Origin: Bradyrhizobium semiaridum
GTDB lineage: Bacteria > Pseudomonadota > Alphaproteobacteria > Rhizobiales > Xanthobacteraceae
Assembly (NCBI RefSeq): GCF_020329505.1
Contig: NZ_JAGKJJ010000005.1
Location: 186,001-250,000, forward strand
Reading direction: 5' to 3'
DNA length: 64,000 bases
Shown: positions 44,865-54,391 of the stretch, one piece after another
Layout of the letters: each line of letters opens with the position of its first letter
How positions within the stretch are numbered: position 1 is the stretch's first letter
Made by a program: the position numbers and the translations under genes
The notes under the pieces: model-generated
What the model saw: the letters and a program-made list of their open reading frames with translations, nothing else
Databases searched by the model: none
What the model was told of the DNA's origin: nothing

Positions 44865-46007
44865 CTAGCGCAGCGTACCGAAGAATTTGCGCAGGTCGGC
44901 GACGAACAGCTCGGGCTGCTCGAATGCCGAAAAGTGTCCGCCCTTCGGCATCTCGCTCCAATGCTGGATGTTGCTGAAGTTCGCTTCCATCCATTTGCGC
45001 ACCGGCGTGACGATTTCCTTAGGGAAGACGGCAACGCCGGTCGGCACCGCCACCTTGTGCACGGTGCGCTTCTTCGCCCCGAAGCTTTCCCAATAGAGCC
45101 GTGCCGACGAGGCCGCTGTCGCGGTGACCCAGTACAGCATGACGTTGTCGAGCAGCTCGTCGCGGGTCAGGATGTTCTCGGGATGGCCGTCGCAATCGGT
45201 CCAGGCCCAGAACTTTTCCAGGATCCAGGCCGCCTGCCCGCTCGGCGAATCCGTCAGCGCATAGCCGAGCGTCTGCGGCCGGGTGGATTGCTGCTTGGAA
45301 TAGCCCGAATCCCAATCGGCGTAGTACTTGATGCCGTTCAGCGCGCGCGTCTCCTCCGGCGTCGGCTGGCCCTCGACATTGGGGCGGGTCGACATCGCCA
45401 GCGTGACGTGGATGCCGGCGCAGTGCGCCGCGTCCAGCCCGCCGATCGCGGTCGTGACCGCCGAGCCCCAATCGCCGCCTTGCGCGAAATACCTGTCATA
45501 GCCAAGCCGCGCCATCAGCGCGGCCCAGGCGAGCGCGATGCGGTCGACGCCCCAGCCCGTGGCAGCCGGCTTAGCAGAGAAGCCGAAGCCGGGCAGCGAC
45601 GGGCACACCACGTGAAAGGCATCGGCCGCGCGGCCGCCATGCGCGGTGGGGTCGGTCAGCGGCTCGATCACCTTGTGGAATTCGACCACCGATCCCGGCC
45701 AGCCATGGGTGATGATCAGCGGCCTCGCCTCGGGATGCTTCGAGCGGACATGGATGAAATGGATGTCGAGGCCATCGATCCCGGTGGTGAACTGGCTGAA
45801 GCGGTTGAGCCGCGCCTCGCGCTGGCGCCAGTCATAGTCCTCGGCCCAGTAGCGGCAGACGTCCTGGATCCATCGCAGCGGCGCGCCCTGGCTCCAGTCG
45901 TCGACCAGTTCGGCCTCCGGCCAGCGCGTCCGCCGCAGCCGGGTGCGGAGATCGTCGAGAACCTCGTCGCTGACGGATATGCGGAACGGGCGGATGGCGG
46001 TATTCAT
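44865..46007 (-). CDS. Epoxide hydrolase (alpha/beta hydrolase)
   Basis: 380 residues from the ATG at 46007. The N-terminal part (MNTAIRPFRISVSDEVLDDL, then LRRTRWPEAELVDDWSQGAP) is the epoxide-hydrolase N-terminal domain. The oxyanion motif is THGWPGSVVEF (100-110), the nucleophile is Asp179 in AQGGDWGSAV, and the catalytic His lies in MPKGGHFSAFEQP. It hydrolyses an epoxide to a diol in the cytoplasm. Stand-alone gene. Confidence 0.9.
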   Translation of the reverse strand: MNTAIRPFRISVSDEVLDDLRTRLRRTRWPEAELVDDWSQGAPLRWIQDVCRYWAEDYDWRQREARLNRFSQFTTGIDGLDIHFIHVRSKHPEARPLIITHGWPGSVVEFHKVIEPLTDPTAHGGRAADAFHVVCPSLPGFGFSAKPAATGWGVDRIALAWAALMARLGYDRYFAQGGDWGSAVTTAIGGLDAAHCAGIHVTLAMSTRPNVEGQPTPEETRALNGIKYYADWDSGYSKQQSTRPQTLGYALTDSPSGQAAWILEKFWAWTDCDGHPENILTRDELLDNVMLYWVTATAASSARLYWESFGAKKRTVHKVAVPTGVAVFPKEIVTPVRKWMEANFSNIQHWSEMPKGGHFSAFEQPELFVADLRKFFGTLR

Positions 46008-46213
46008 GGCGTCTCCCCGGGCGCTGGACCTCGCCAAGATAGAGACTGGCCGTTGATCGATCAAACCGGCCCGGCACCACCGGCCTGCACGACCATTGCA
46101 CAACAAACCACAAGCGCTGCACGATCGCTGCCGCCGTCCTGCAAGGCAGCCTGTCACAACAGCTCGGGGATGAATCGCCGGCCAGCCGCGGCCCGCGTCC
46201 CACGGAGCTTCTC

Positions 46214-46645
46214 GTGACACCTTATCTGATGACCTTCCAGAACGCACAAGACGTCCTGCTGAAGCTCGCATTGCCGCTCATCATCGCATTCCTGTCCGCC
46301 TGGATCGTCATCAGGATGTGGATGAACAGGCGGGGCATCGATGCAAGCGGGTTCTCGCCGGCCGTCGTATCCGCTCTGCTGGCCCCTGTTCTCCTGCTCA
46401 GCTACTTCTTCGCCCTGCAAGCGACCCTCGAGAACAGCATCACCGGCCACGCAGCGCTTGCCATATTCTATGGCGTGATCTTCGCACCGACATATCTGCT
46501 GTTGCTGCCGTTCGGAATCACGGCTCTGGTCAAAGTGCACCGGCGGGGCAAGCCGCTCTACAACGGGCTGCTCTGCATCGTGCTGGCAGTCTGGCCGGTC
46601 CTGCAGCTGATGTGGATATCGTACCTGTCTGGAAATTGGGAGTAA
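46214..46645 (+). CDS. Small integral membrane protein, unknown function
   Basis: 143 residues from a GTG at 46214 with GGAG upstream. Four hydrophobic helices are visible, including LALPLIIAFLSAWIVIRMWM and LAIFYGVIFAPTYLLLLPFG. No domain is recognised. It is convergent with the Gfa gene, with a hairpin between them. Confidence 0.65.
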   Translation: MTPYLMTFQNAQDVLLKLALPLIIAFLSAWIVIRMWMNRRGIDASGFSPAVVSALLAPVLLLSYFFALQATLENSITGHAALAIFYGVIFAPTYLLLLPFGITALVKVHRRGKPLYNGLLCIVLAVWPVLQLMWISYLSGNWE

Positions 46646-46723
46646 GGACCGCAGGACACGTGGTCCTATCTCAGCGGATCTGCTTGCCGATCGCCGAGAG
46701 CCGGGATGCTCTGACAGGAAAAT

Positions 46724-46753
46724 GCATGCCCCGGGGTCGCCCACGGGGCATGC
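46724..46753. terminator. 10-bp hairpin between convergent genes
   Basis: GCATGCCCCG pairs perfectly with CGGGGCATGC around a ten-base loop, between the rightward membrane protein and the leftward gfa gene. No T tract; it may serve both directions. Confidence 0.5.
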
Positions 46754-46853
46754 AAGGTTCAAGGTCACGGGCAACATCGGCAACATCCGCTTCGCCGGCA
46801 GACCCCTCTGCCGGCGCGGGATTTGTTCAGGCCCAGCCGTACGGCAGCCTTGA

Positions 46854-47417
46854 TCAGGCCGCTTTCGATTTCGCCACGTGGGTTGCGATCGCATCCATCA
46901 GCGGCGGTGACAGGCAGTCATAGGGCTCGAGCCCGAGCTCCTTCAGACGCGACCTGATCCCGGCCATGTCGGCCGGCTTGACGCCGGATTCGATCACCGA
47001 CGAGACGAACGCGGCGAAGCCGGGCGCCGCCGAACCGGACTCCTGGAACAGCTCGGGATGGATGAAATCGAGGCCGTAGAACGGATGGCCCTTGTTCTCG
47101 ATCCGGCCGTACATGTGGGTGCCGCAGCCGGTGCAGGCGTAGCGCTGGATCACCGCCGCGCTGTCGACGATCTTCAGCTTGTCGCCATTCTCCAGCACGG
47201 TGACGTTCTCGCGCGGCACCACGGCGACGACCGAGAAGGTCGCGCCGGCCGGCTTCCAGCATTTGGTGCAGCCGCAGGCGTGATTGTGAGCGACGTCGCC
47301 CTTGATGGCGACCTTGACCGGCTTGTCCGCGCATTTGCAGACGAGTGTCCCGCCGGCGAAGTTGCCCGAGCCCTGTTTGACGCCGTTGTCGACCGATGGG
47401 TGGATATGAACAGTCAT
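46854..47417 (-). CDS. gfa: S-(hydroxymethyl)glutathione synthase (Gfa)
   Basis: 187 residues, the full length of true Gfa. The zinc ligands are all present: CKC (27, 29), CGCTKC (48, 50, 53) and CTGC (95, 98). The family speeds condensation of formaldehyde with glutathione. It follows the formaldehyde dehydrogenase gene with 33 bp between, so they are probably one transcript. C-terminal [16 protein letters not shown] is typical of Gfa. Confidence 0.92.
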   Translation of the reverse strand: MTVHIHPSVDNGVKQGSGNFAGGTLVCKCADKPVKVAIKGDVAHNHACGCTKCWKPAGATFSVVAVVPRENVTVLENGDKLKIVDSAAVIQRYACTGCGTHMYGRIENKGHPFYGLDFIHPELFQESGSAAPGFAAFVSSVIESGVKPADMAGIRSRLKELGLEPYDCLSPPLMDAIATHVAKSKAA

Positions 47418-47450
47418 TGGCCTATCCTCCTAGTGCTTGCTGTTTTGAGC

Positions 47451-48560
47451 TCAGAAAACGACGACCGAGCGGATCGATTTGCCCTCGTGCATCAGGTCGA
47501 ATCCCTTGTTGATCTCCTCGAGCTTCAGCACGTGGGTGATCATCGGATCGATCTGGATCTTTCCGTTCATGTACCAGTCGACGATCTTCGGCACGTCGGT
47601 GCGGCCGCGCGCGCCGCCGAACGCAGTGCCCTTCCAGACACGGCCGGTGACGAGCTGGAACGGCCGGGTCGCGATCTCCTTGCCGGATTCCGCAACGCCG
47701 ATCACCACCGAGACGCCCCAGCCGCGGTGACAGGCTTCCAGCGCCTGGCGCATCACGGTGGTGTTGCCGGTGCAGTCGAAGGTGTAGTCGGCGCCGCCAT
47801 CGGTGAGGCCGACCAGATGCTGCACGATGTCGCCGGTCACCTTGGTCGGATTGACGAAGTGCGTCATGCCGAACTGCTTGCCCCAGGCTTCCTTGGCGTC
47901 ATTGATGTCGACGCCGACGATCTTGTCGGCACCGACCATCTTGGCGCCCTGGATCACGTTGAGGCCGATGCCGCCGAGGCCGAACACCACGACGTTGGCG
48001 CCCGGTGTCACCTTGGCCGTGTTGACCACGGCGCCGACGCCGGTGGTGACGCCGCAGCCGATGTAGCAGCTCTTGTCGAACGGCGCGTCCTCGCGGATCT
48101 TCGCCACCGCGATCTCCGGCAGCACGGTGAAGTTCGAGAACGTCGAGCAGCCCATGTAGTGATAGACCGGCTTGCCCTTGTAGCTGAAGCGCGAGGTGCC
48201 GTCGGGCATCACGCCCTTGCCCTGCGTGGCGCGGATCGCGGTGCAGAGATTGGTCTTCTGGCTGAGGCAGCTTTTGCACTGCCGGCATTCCGGCGTGTAG
48301 AGCGGGATCACGTGATCGCCCGGCTTCACCGAGGTCACGCCGGCGCCCACCTCGCGCACGATGCCCGCGCCCTCATGCCCGAGGATCGACGGGAAGATGC
48401 CTTCGCTGTCGAAGCCGTCGAGCGTGTAGGCGTCGGTGTGGCAGATGCCGGTCGCCTTGATCTCGACCAGGACCTCGCCGGCCTTGGGCCCTTCCAGATC
48501 CAGCTCGACGATCTCGAGAGGCTTCTTTGCCTCGAATGCCACTGCGGCGCGCGTCTTCAT
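47451..48560 (-). CDS. frmA: S-(hydroxymethyl)glutathione dehydrogenase (class III alcohol dehydrogenase)
   Basis: 369 residues, the family length. The catalytic zinc ligands are Cys40, His62 and Cys169 ([11 protein letters not shown]), the structural zinc ligands are Cys92, 95, 98 and 106, and the NAD motif is [14 protein letters not shown]. The start is the ATG at 48560 with GGAG 6 bases upstream; a GTG four codons earlier is less likely. It oxidises hydroxymethylglutathione to S-formylglutathione in the cytoplasm. Gfa follows, and FghA (55046) performs the next step. Confidence 0.93.
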   Translation of the reverse strand: MKTRAAVAFEAKKPLEIVELDLEGPKAGEVLVEIKATGICHTDAYTLDGFDSEGIFPSILGHEGAGIVREVGAGVTSVKPGDHVIPLYTPECRQCKSCLSQKTNLCTAIRATQGKGVMPDGTSRFSYKGKPVYHYMGCSTFSNFTVLPEIAVAKIREDAPFDKSCYIGCGVTTGVGAVVNTAKVTPGANVVVFGLGGIGLNVIQGAKMVGADKIVGVDINDAKEAWGKQFGMTHFVNPTKVTGDIVQHLVGLTDGGADYTFDCTGNTTVMRQALEACHRGWGVSVVIGVAESGKEIATRPFQLVTGRVWKGTAFGGARGRTDVPKIVDWYMNGKIQIDPMITHVLKLEEINKGFDLMHEGKSIRSVVVF

Positions 48561-48609
48561 CTTGGTCTCCACATCACGTTGAACAGGTTGTCATCCGCGC
48601 CGGACATGC

Positions 48610-49146
48610 TCACTTCTTGGTGTCGTTGCCCATGCAGGCGTCTTCGGCCTTGGTGTAGGCTTCCGACTTGTTTTCATGCTTGGCCGGCCGGACGCGCCCA
48701 ACCGCGTCATTGGCGCGGGCGCGCAGGTAGACATAGAGGTCGTCCATGTAGCAGGCAACATTCGGATTGTCGCCGAACGCCGGCATCACGTTCTCCTGCG
48801 CCGTGTTGACGTTCTTGCGTCCGCTCGCGACCACGCTGAGGAAATCGCCGTAGCTCATCGACTTCAGCGAATTGGTCAGCGCCGGAGCGTAGGTCGATCC
48901 CATTCCGTCGGGACCGTGACAGACGTGGCACTCCGAGTGATAGCGGCGGTATCCGGAATAAGTGTACCAGTCCGTGGTGCCGTCGGACGTCACCTTGAAC
49001 GTCGGGTTGCCATCCTTGTCGAGATACTTGCCGTCCTCATTTTTCACGGCGGCTGGATCACCCGCGTCCTCCGCGGAAGCAACTCCTCCCATTGCCACGA
49101 CCAGGATCGCAGCAGTCACAAGCCAGATCTTACGCAAGAGCTCCAT
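48610..49146 (-). CDS. xoxG: Cytochrome c for XoxF (XoxG-like)
   Basis: 178 residues with a Sec signal (LVTAAILVVAMGGVASAED). The heme motif CHVCH is at 73-77; a Met in the C-terminal part (ENVMPAFGDN) is the likely second ligand. The cytochrome takes electrons from XoxF in the periplasm. It lies 74 bp downstream of xoxF, beyond a strong hairpin. Two extra Cys (ACYMDD, ACMGND) are not part of the heme motif and may form a disulfide. Confidence 0.88.
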   Translation of the reverse strand: MELLRKIWLVTAAILVVAMGGVASAEDAGDPAAVKNEDGKYLDKDGNPTFKVTSDGTTDWYTYSGYRRYHSECHVCHGPDGMGSTYAPALTNSLKSMSYGDFLSVVASGRKNVNTAQENVMPAFGDNPNVACYMDDLYVYLRARANDAVGRVRPAKHENKSEAYTKAEDACMGNDTKK

Positions 49147-49172
49147 CCTCGCAGGTAACGATTTGAGACGGA

Positions 49173-49202
49173 CCGGCGCATGGAGCACACTCCATGCGCC
49201 GG
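49173..49202 (-). promoter_or_regulatory. Perfect 13-bp hairpin between xoxF and xoxG
   Basis: CCGGCGCATGGAG pairs exactly with CTCCATGCGCCGG around a CACA loop, 19 bp downstream of the xoxF stop. There is no T tract, so it may protect the xoxF message or attenuate read-through into xoxG more than terminate fully. Confidence 0.65.
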
Positions 49203-49220
49203 CACGAGGGTCGCGTCAGC

Positions 49221-51029
49221 TCATTGCTGCGGCAGCGCGAACACGGTGAGCGTGCCACCGAGCGCGGTGTAGTTGCTCAGCGCGGCGTAACCGCCGACTG
49301 CGCCGAGACCGGCCGTCGGATCCGTCAGACCGGCCGCAAGGCCGATGCCCGCCCAGCCACCGACACCCGAGAGCACGGCGACGTACTGCTTGCCGTTGTT
49401 CTCATAGGTCGTGACGTTGCCGATGATGCCGGACGGAGTCTTGAACTTGTAGAGCTCCTTGCCCGTCTTGGCGTCGACAGCCTTCAGGTAGCCTTCCAGC
49501 GTGCCGTAGAACACCACGCCGCCGGCGGTCGCGAGTGCGCCCGACCAGACCGAGAACTGCTCCTTGTTGGACCACACGATCTTGCCGGTCTTGCCATCCC
49601 AGGCAATGAAGTTGCCCATGTTGGTCTCGCCGGGAGGCGGATACATCGACAGCGTCGCGCCGACATAGGGCTGACCTGCGGTGTAGCTCACTTTGAACGG
49701 CTCATAGTCCATGCAGACGTGGTTGGTCGGGACATAGAACAGCTGGGTATCCGGCGAGTAGGCTGCCGGCTGCTGGTCCTTGGTGCCAAGCGCCGCAGGG
49801 CAGATGCCCTTGACGTTGACGTCCTCGCCGGCCTTGTCGGTCGACGCGGCATCGAGCACCTTCGGCCGCCCATAGGTCGGGGAGCTCTTGTTCATGTCGA
49901 CGCCGGAGGTCCAGTTCACCTTCGGATCGTACTTCTCGGCGACCAGCAGCTCGCCGCTGCTGCGGTCGAGGGTGTAGCCGAGGCCGTTGCGGTCGAAGTG
50001 GGTGAGCAGCTTGCGCTCGGTCCCGCCGACCTGCTGGTCGGTCAGGATCATCTCGTTGACGCCGTCATAGTCCCACTCGTCGTGCGGGGTCATCTGGTAG
50101 ACCCACTTGGCCATGCCGGTGTCGGCATTGCGCGCGAAGATGGTCATCGACCACTTGTTGTCGCCCGGACGCTGCTTCGGATTCCAGGTCGAGGGATTGC
50201 CCGACCCGTAGTAGACGAGGTTCAGCGAGGGGTCATAGGCGAGCCAGCCCCACGTGCAGCCGCCGCCGATCTTCCACTGGTCGCCCTGCCAGGTCTTGAG
50301 GCTCGAGTCCTTGCCGATCGGCTTGCCGAGATCGGTGGTCTTCTCGGGGTCGACCATGATCTGGTCATCCGGACCTTCGGAGAAGGCGCGCCAGACCTGC
50401 TTGCCCGACTTGATGTCGTAGGCGGTGACGTGGCACTGCACGCCGAACTCGCCGCCGGAGATGCCGATCAGGACCTTGTCCTTGACCACCATCGGCGCCG
50501 AGGTACCGGTCGAACCCTTGCTGGGATCGCCGTTCTTGGTCTGCCACTCCACCTTGCCGGTCTTGGCGTCGAGCGCGACCAGCGTGGTGTCGGCCTGGTG
50601 CAGGAAGATCTTGCCGTCACCATAGGCGACGCCGCGGTTCACCGTGTCGCAGCACATCACCGGGATGACGTTCGGGTCCTGCTTCGGCTCGTACTTCCAG
50701 ACGATCTGATTGTCCTTGGAAAGGTCAAGAGCATAGACCTTGTTCGGGAACGGGGTATGGACGTACATCATGTTGCCGATGATCAGCGGCCCGCCTTCGT
50801 GGCCGCGCAGCACGCCGGTCGAAAAAGTCCAGGCGACCTGCAACTTTCCGACGTTCGAGGCGTTGATCTGATTCAGCTTGGAGTAGCGGGTGTTGGCGTA
50901 GTCGCCGGTGGGCATCACCCAGTCTTTCGGGTTCTGCGACATCTTGTGCAGTTCGTCGCTGGCATTGGCAGTCCCGGCGGCGAACACCGCCATTGCCCCA
51001 AGGCCAGTCGCGTAGAGCAGCTTGCGCAT
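49221..51029 (-). CDS. xoxF: Lanthanide-dependent methanol dehydrogenase XoxF
   Basis: 602 residues with a Sec signal ([20 protein letters not shown]). The PQQ beta-propeller has the vicinal disulfide CC at 126-127 ([11 protein letters not shown]) and the catalytic and lanthanide Asp pair in EWDYDGVNE (Asp320, Asp322). The second Asp separates XoxF from calcium-type MxaF, which has Ala or Ser there. It oxidises methanol, or possibly other alcohols, in the periplasm using PQQ and a light lanthanide. A strong GGGAGGA site precedes the ATG. Confidence 0.95.
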   Translation of the reverse strand: MRKLLYATGLGAMAVFAAGTANASDELHKMSQNPKDWVMPTGDYANTRYSKLNQINASNVGKLQVAWTFSTGVLRGHEGGPLIIGNMMYVHTPFPNKVYALDLSKDNQIVWKYEPKQDPNVIPVMCCDTVNRGVAYGDGKIFLHQADTTLVALDAKTGKVEWQTKNGDPSKGSTGTSAPMVVKDKVLIGISGGEFGVQCHVTAYDIKSGKQVWRAFSEGPDDQIMVDPEKTTDLGKPIGKDSSLKTWQGDQWKIGGGCTWGWLAYDPSLNLVYYGSGNPSTWNPKQRPGDNKWSMTIFARNADTGMAKWVYQMTPHDEWDYDGVNEMILTDQQVGGTERKLLTHFDRNGLGYTLDRSSGELLVAEKYDPKVNWTSGVDMNKSSPTYGRPKVLDAASTDKAGEDVNVKGICPAALGTKDQQPAAYSPDTQLFYVPTNHVCMDYEPFKVSYTAGQPYVGATLSMYPPPGETNMGNFIAWDGKTGKIVWSNKEQFSVWSGALATAGGVVFYGTLEGYLKAVDAKTGKELYKFKTPSGIIGNVTTYENNGKQYVAVLSGVGGWAGIGLAAGLTDPTAGLGAVGGYAALSNYTALGGTLTVFALPQQ

Positions 51030-51206
51030 CGTGGATTCCTCCCAGTTTAAGAGCTCAGGGTTTTCCGTCGAAAACGGCCCACTTCTTCCATTTTGGTTCC
51101 CTAGGCGTAGCCCTGTTGATTCCGGGCGGCTTGTCCAAGAGCGAAGAGCCGTTTGCTCGAAAGTGAACCGAGCGCAAATATTTTCTGCGCCCTCCGCGAG
51201 GCCGGT

Positions 51207-51238
51207 TGATGCTGCACAGCATCAGCGCTGCGCAGCGC
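51207..51238. promoter_or_regulatory. Adjacent palindromes in the xoxF / AraC-regulator intergenic region
   Basis: TGATGCTGCACAGCATCA (8+2+8, 51207-51224) is followed directly by the perfect 14-bp palindrome GCGCTGCGCAGCGC (51225-51238). They lie between divergent xoxF and the AraC-type gene in a 392-bp intergenic region with no ORF. They are candidate operators or hairpins in a leader; the protein that binds is unknown. Confidence 0.45.
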
Positions 51239-51421
51239 GCCGCGCGGCCGGAGCCGTCCCAAGGTTGCGCTTGACGGCGCAAGAACTTAGTCGGAGGATT
51301 GCCCGAAATTGACCGGGAGGAATCCAGCCTGCCCCCTCGCGACGAGGGGAAGGCGTATCATTCCAGACCGGACCTCGCGGATTGGCAGTCACGTTTGGGG
51401 ATCGAATCGGTGGCTGGAAAA

Positions 51422-52396
51422 ATGTCGGATACAGTCCATTCACTCAGCACGACCGGACTGACGCCGCGGCGGCAGATCCAGCGCTGGTCAGATGCCCTGA
51501 CCGATCTGTGCGGTCAATTCGACATCGATCCGCTGGAGGGTTCCTCGCTCGAGGGCCGGATCAACTACACCACGGTCTCGCGGCTCAAACTGTGTCAGAT
51601 CGAGGCAACCCAGCATCGCGTCGCGCACACCGTCTCGAATATCAAGCTCTCCGAGCACCCCTACATCAAGATCGTGTTCCAGACCCACGGCGTCTCGCAT
51701 TTCGAGCAGAATGGCCGCCACTTCGACATCATGCCCGGCGACTGCTTCGCCTATGACGTGTCCTGCCCGCACACCATCATCAGTCCGTCGCTGACCCGCC
51801 ACGAGGTGGTGATCGTGCCGAAGGACCTGTTGAAGGAGCGCGGCTTCCAGCTCTCCAAGATGGCGCCGTGCAAATTGTCGGCGCGCAACGGCACCGGCCG
51901 CATCGCCTATGATTTCGTGCACGCGGCCTTTGGCGAGGCCTCGAAGCTGTCGCCGGTGAACGCGGTCGGCGTCGCGGATTCGCTGATCGACCTCTTGTTG
52001 CTGCCGCTGCGCGAGACCGGCGCGATGTTCGACCGCGGCAGCGCCGAGGCGACCTATGTGCGGGCGCAAGGTTTCATCCGCGAGCACCTGCGCGATCCCG
52101 ATCTGTGCATCGACCGGATTTCCGCGGCGCTCGGCTGCTCGAAGCGCTATCTGCACATGCTGTTCAGCGATCGCGGCATGACGGTCAGCGACTACATCTG
52201 GAAGGCGCGGCTGCAGCATTGCCGGCAGGAGCTGGAGAGCCAGAACGGCAAGACCATCACCGATGTGGCGTTCTCCTGGGGCTTCTCGAGCTCCTCGCAT
52301 TTCAGCCGCGTGTTCCGGAAGTATTTTGGCATCGCGCCCTCCTCCGTTCACAAGAGCCAGCACGGCTCGCTGGCCGCCGACGTGGTGCTGGAATAG
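51422..52396 (+). CDS. AraC-family regulator, divergent from xoxF
   Basis: About 324 residues from the ATG at 51422; a GTG at 51410 is possible. The N-terminal part has the AraC-binding-like domain (IKIVFQTHGVSHFEQNGRHF). The C-terminal HTH includes ISAALGCSKRYLHMLFSDRG and VAFSWGFSSSSHFSRVF. The divergent arrangement suggests it acts on xoxF, but MxaB- or two-component-type control is also possible. Monocistronic. Confidence 0.82.
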   Translation: MSDTVHSLSTTGLTPRRQIQRWSDALTDLCGQFDIDPLEGSSLEGRINYTTVSRLKLCQIEATQHRVAHTVSNIKLSEHPYIKIVFQTHGVSHFEQNGRHFDIMPGDCFAYDVSCPHTIISPSLTRHEVVIVPKDLLKERGFQLSKMAPCKLSARNGTGRIAYDFVHAAFGEASKLSPVNAVGVADSLIDLLLLPLRETGAMFDRGSAEATYVRAQGFIREHLRDPDLCIDRISAALGCSKRYLHMLFSDRGMTVSDYIWKARLQHCRQELESQNGKTITDVAFSWGFSSSSHFSRVFRKYFGIAPSSVHKSQHGSLAADVVLE

Positions 52397-52441
52397 CGCC
52401 GCGCGCGGGCGTGCACGCACGCCAGCGGCGCTTGCCTCGTC

Positions 52442-52831
52442 ATGCTATCCGCCATCAAAACATGGGCGCGTGACCTCAAGCGCGACAGTTTCGCGCTCTA
52501 TCTCGCCTCGCGCGATCCCCGCGTGCCCTGGTACGTCAAGGCGCTTGCCGTCGCGATCGCAGCCTATGCGCTGTCGCCGATCGACTTGATCCCCGACTTC
52601 ATTCCGGTTCTCGGCTATCTCGACGATCTGATCCTGCTGCCGCTCGGCATCTGGCTCGCGATCTCATTGATTCCCGCCGAGGTGGTGGCCGAATGCCGCG
52701 CCAATGCGGCCGCTGCCCTGCAGCGCCCGGTGAGCCGGGCCGGAATGATCGCGATCATCCTGCTTTGGATCGGCGGCGCGCTCGCACTGGTCTGGGCCGT
52801 CTTCACCTGGTGGCCGCGAACGGCGGCTTAA
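52442..52831 (+). CDS. DUF1232 (YkvA-like) membrane protein
   Basis: 129 residues. The DUF1232 motif is clear: ALSPIDLIPDFIPVLGYLDD, where SPIDLIPDFIPxxGxLDD is the family signature. Two more hydrophobic helices follow. Function is unknown. Its stop overlaps the stop of the convergent sensor kinase by 4 bases. Confidence 0.85.
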   Translation: MLSAIKTWARDLKRDSFALYLASRDPRVPWYVKALAVAIAAYALSPIDLIPDFIPVLGYLDDLILLPLGIWLAISLIPAEVVAECRANAAAALQRPVSRAGMIAIILLWIGGALALVWAVFTWWPRTAA

Positions 52832-54204
52832 GGCACAGCGTTTGAGAACTGCGCGGCTTTGGGAACGAGCGCCTCGACGGTCACGCCGTCGTCGCCGGAA
52901 TTGATGGTGAGCGTGCCGCCAAGCGCCAGGATTCGCTCGCGCATGCCGGTCAGGCCGTGCCCGAGCCTGTGATCCGGCCGCAATCCGCCGCCATTGTCGC
53001 TGATGCGCACCAGCGCGCAGTCCCGACTGCCGTGCACGCCAACCTGCCGTTCGGCCGGCTCGACCGTGATATCGACCGCGGTTGCGCCGGCGTGGCGGAA
53101 CACATTGGTGAGGGCTTCCTGGACAATGCGATAGATTGTCAGATCGGCCGTCTCGCCGACCTCGCCGAGGCTGCCCGAGACGCGGCTTTCGATCGCGACC
53201 TCGGGATGCGTCTCGCTCCACAGCCGCACCAATGCACCGAGGGCTTCGCGAAGCCCGAGCTCGGCCAGTCCGACCGGACGCAGCCGTTCGAGGATCCGGC
53301 GGGTGAATTGCTGCAGCGCATTGACCTGCTCGAGGATGGCATTGCCGTGCTTGCGCAGCGCCGCAGGATCGGGCCTGTCGATCTCCGACAGGCGCGTCAG
53401 CGCGCCGGCATGCGCGCGCAGCGCAAACAGATAGGGCCCGAACTCGTCGTGCAGCTCGCGCGCGATCTCCTTGCGCTCGGAATCCTGCAGCGAGACCGCG
53501 CGCTCGGCGAGCTGTCGCTTGTCCTCCACTGCCTCGCCCAACGTCGCCGCCAGATGGTTCAGTTTGGTACAGATCGCGGCCAGTTCGGGCGATCCGCCGG
53601 GCTCGACGCGGGCGTCGTAAAAGCCCGCCTCGATGTTGGTCATCGCCTCGGACAGCGCCTGCAGCGGCGCCAGTGCGCGGCCGACGACCAGCATCGTCAC
53701 CAGCAGCAGCACGGCCGCGATCGCGGTGCCGACCTCGAGTTGGGTGACGATGCCGTCCCAGATCTCTGCCATTTCGTCGTCGGGATGCGAGGTGATGAGC
53801 AGCGATTGCGGCTTGCCGCGAACGGAAACCGGCACCCGCACCGAAGTCTGCTCGGGATGAACCAGCGCGACGAACCAGGCCGGCGCCCGCGGTTCGCCGG
53901 TCTCCGCAGCGCGCTCGGGCACCTTCACCGTCGCGTCATCCTGCCGTGTGATGCTGACATGGCGCAGCCGGCTGAGGTCGCGGACGATCTGGTCGAGCCG
54001 CGCGTCGGGGTCCGGCGCCTCGTTCAGATCGGTCACGATGGTTGCGACAAACTCGCGCGCCAGCCGGATCACGCTCTGGTCCTCGGCCTGGACGCGCGGC
54101 CCCGCCTCCAGCACCAGCCGCGCGATATTGATGCCTAGTCCGAGCAGCAGGATCAATGCGAGCAGCAGGTTGATCCGCGCGCGCAAGGATAGATTTCGCC
54201 ACAT
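52828..54204 (-). CDS. NarL-type sensor histidine kinase
   Basis: 458 residues from the ATG at 54204 behind GGGGG. A membrane helix (INLLLALILLLGLGINIARL) is followed by a periplasmic region, a second helix near 157-175, HAMP, and the HisKA_3 box ERKEIARELHDEFGPYLFAL with His252. The HATPase part has RISDNGGG and LGHGLTGMRER. It pairs with the divergent LuxR-type regulator at 54392. By position it resembles formaldehyde/methanol sensing pairs such as FlhS/FlhR or RfdS/RfdR; the signal is inferred. Confidence 0.87.
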   Translation of the reverse strand: MWRNLSLRARINLLLALILLLGLGINIARLVLEAGPRVQAEDQSVIRLAREFVATIVTDLNEAPDPDARLDQIVRDLSRLRHVSITRQDDATVKVPERAAETGEPRAPAWFVALVHPEQTSVRVPVSVRGKPQSLLITSHPDDEMAEIWDGIVTQLEVGTAIAAVLLLVTMLVVGRALAPLQALSEAMTNIEAGFYDARVEPGGSPELAAICTKLNHLAATLGEAVEDKRQLAERAVSLQDSERKEIARELHDEFGPYLFALRAHAGALTRLSEIDRPDPAALRKHGNAILEQVNALQQFTRRILERLRPVGLAELGLREALGALVRLWSETHPEVAIESRVSGSLGEVGETADLTIYRIVQEALTNVFRHAGATAVDITVEPAERQVGVHGSRDCALVRISDNGGGLRPDHRLGHGLTGMRERILALGGTLTINSGDDGVTVEALVPKAAQFSNAVP

Positions 54205-54391
54205 TGCATTGCCCCCGGCCGCTGCTCCTCCTCCCAGAGGATCGTTGACAGCCAAACTTGCCCGGCTATCTAATCCGAGCCTACTGCAATCTCGCACGCG
54301 GGGCACAAGCGTTTTGGAACCGATGTCGACGCGTTCACGTGCCGAATGATGCGACGAAAAATCGATGGAAGCAGGCCATTGGGACGAAGCG

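Noticed and set aside
47058..48809. Plus-strand open frame of 583 codons
   Set aside because: It lies antisense to gfa, frmA and xoxG, all three with intact metal or heme motifs.
49221..51029. Calcium-type methanol dehydrogenase MxaF
   Set aside because: The residue two after the catalytic Asp is Asp (DYD), the mark of XoxF, and no mxaI-like small subunit gene is nearby.
49194..51050. Plus-strand open frame of 618 codons opposite xoxF
   Set aside because: The opposite strand is an unmistakable XoxF with all active-site residues.
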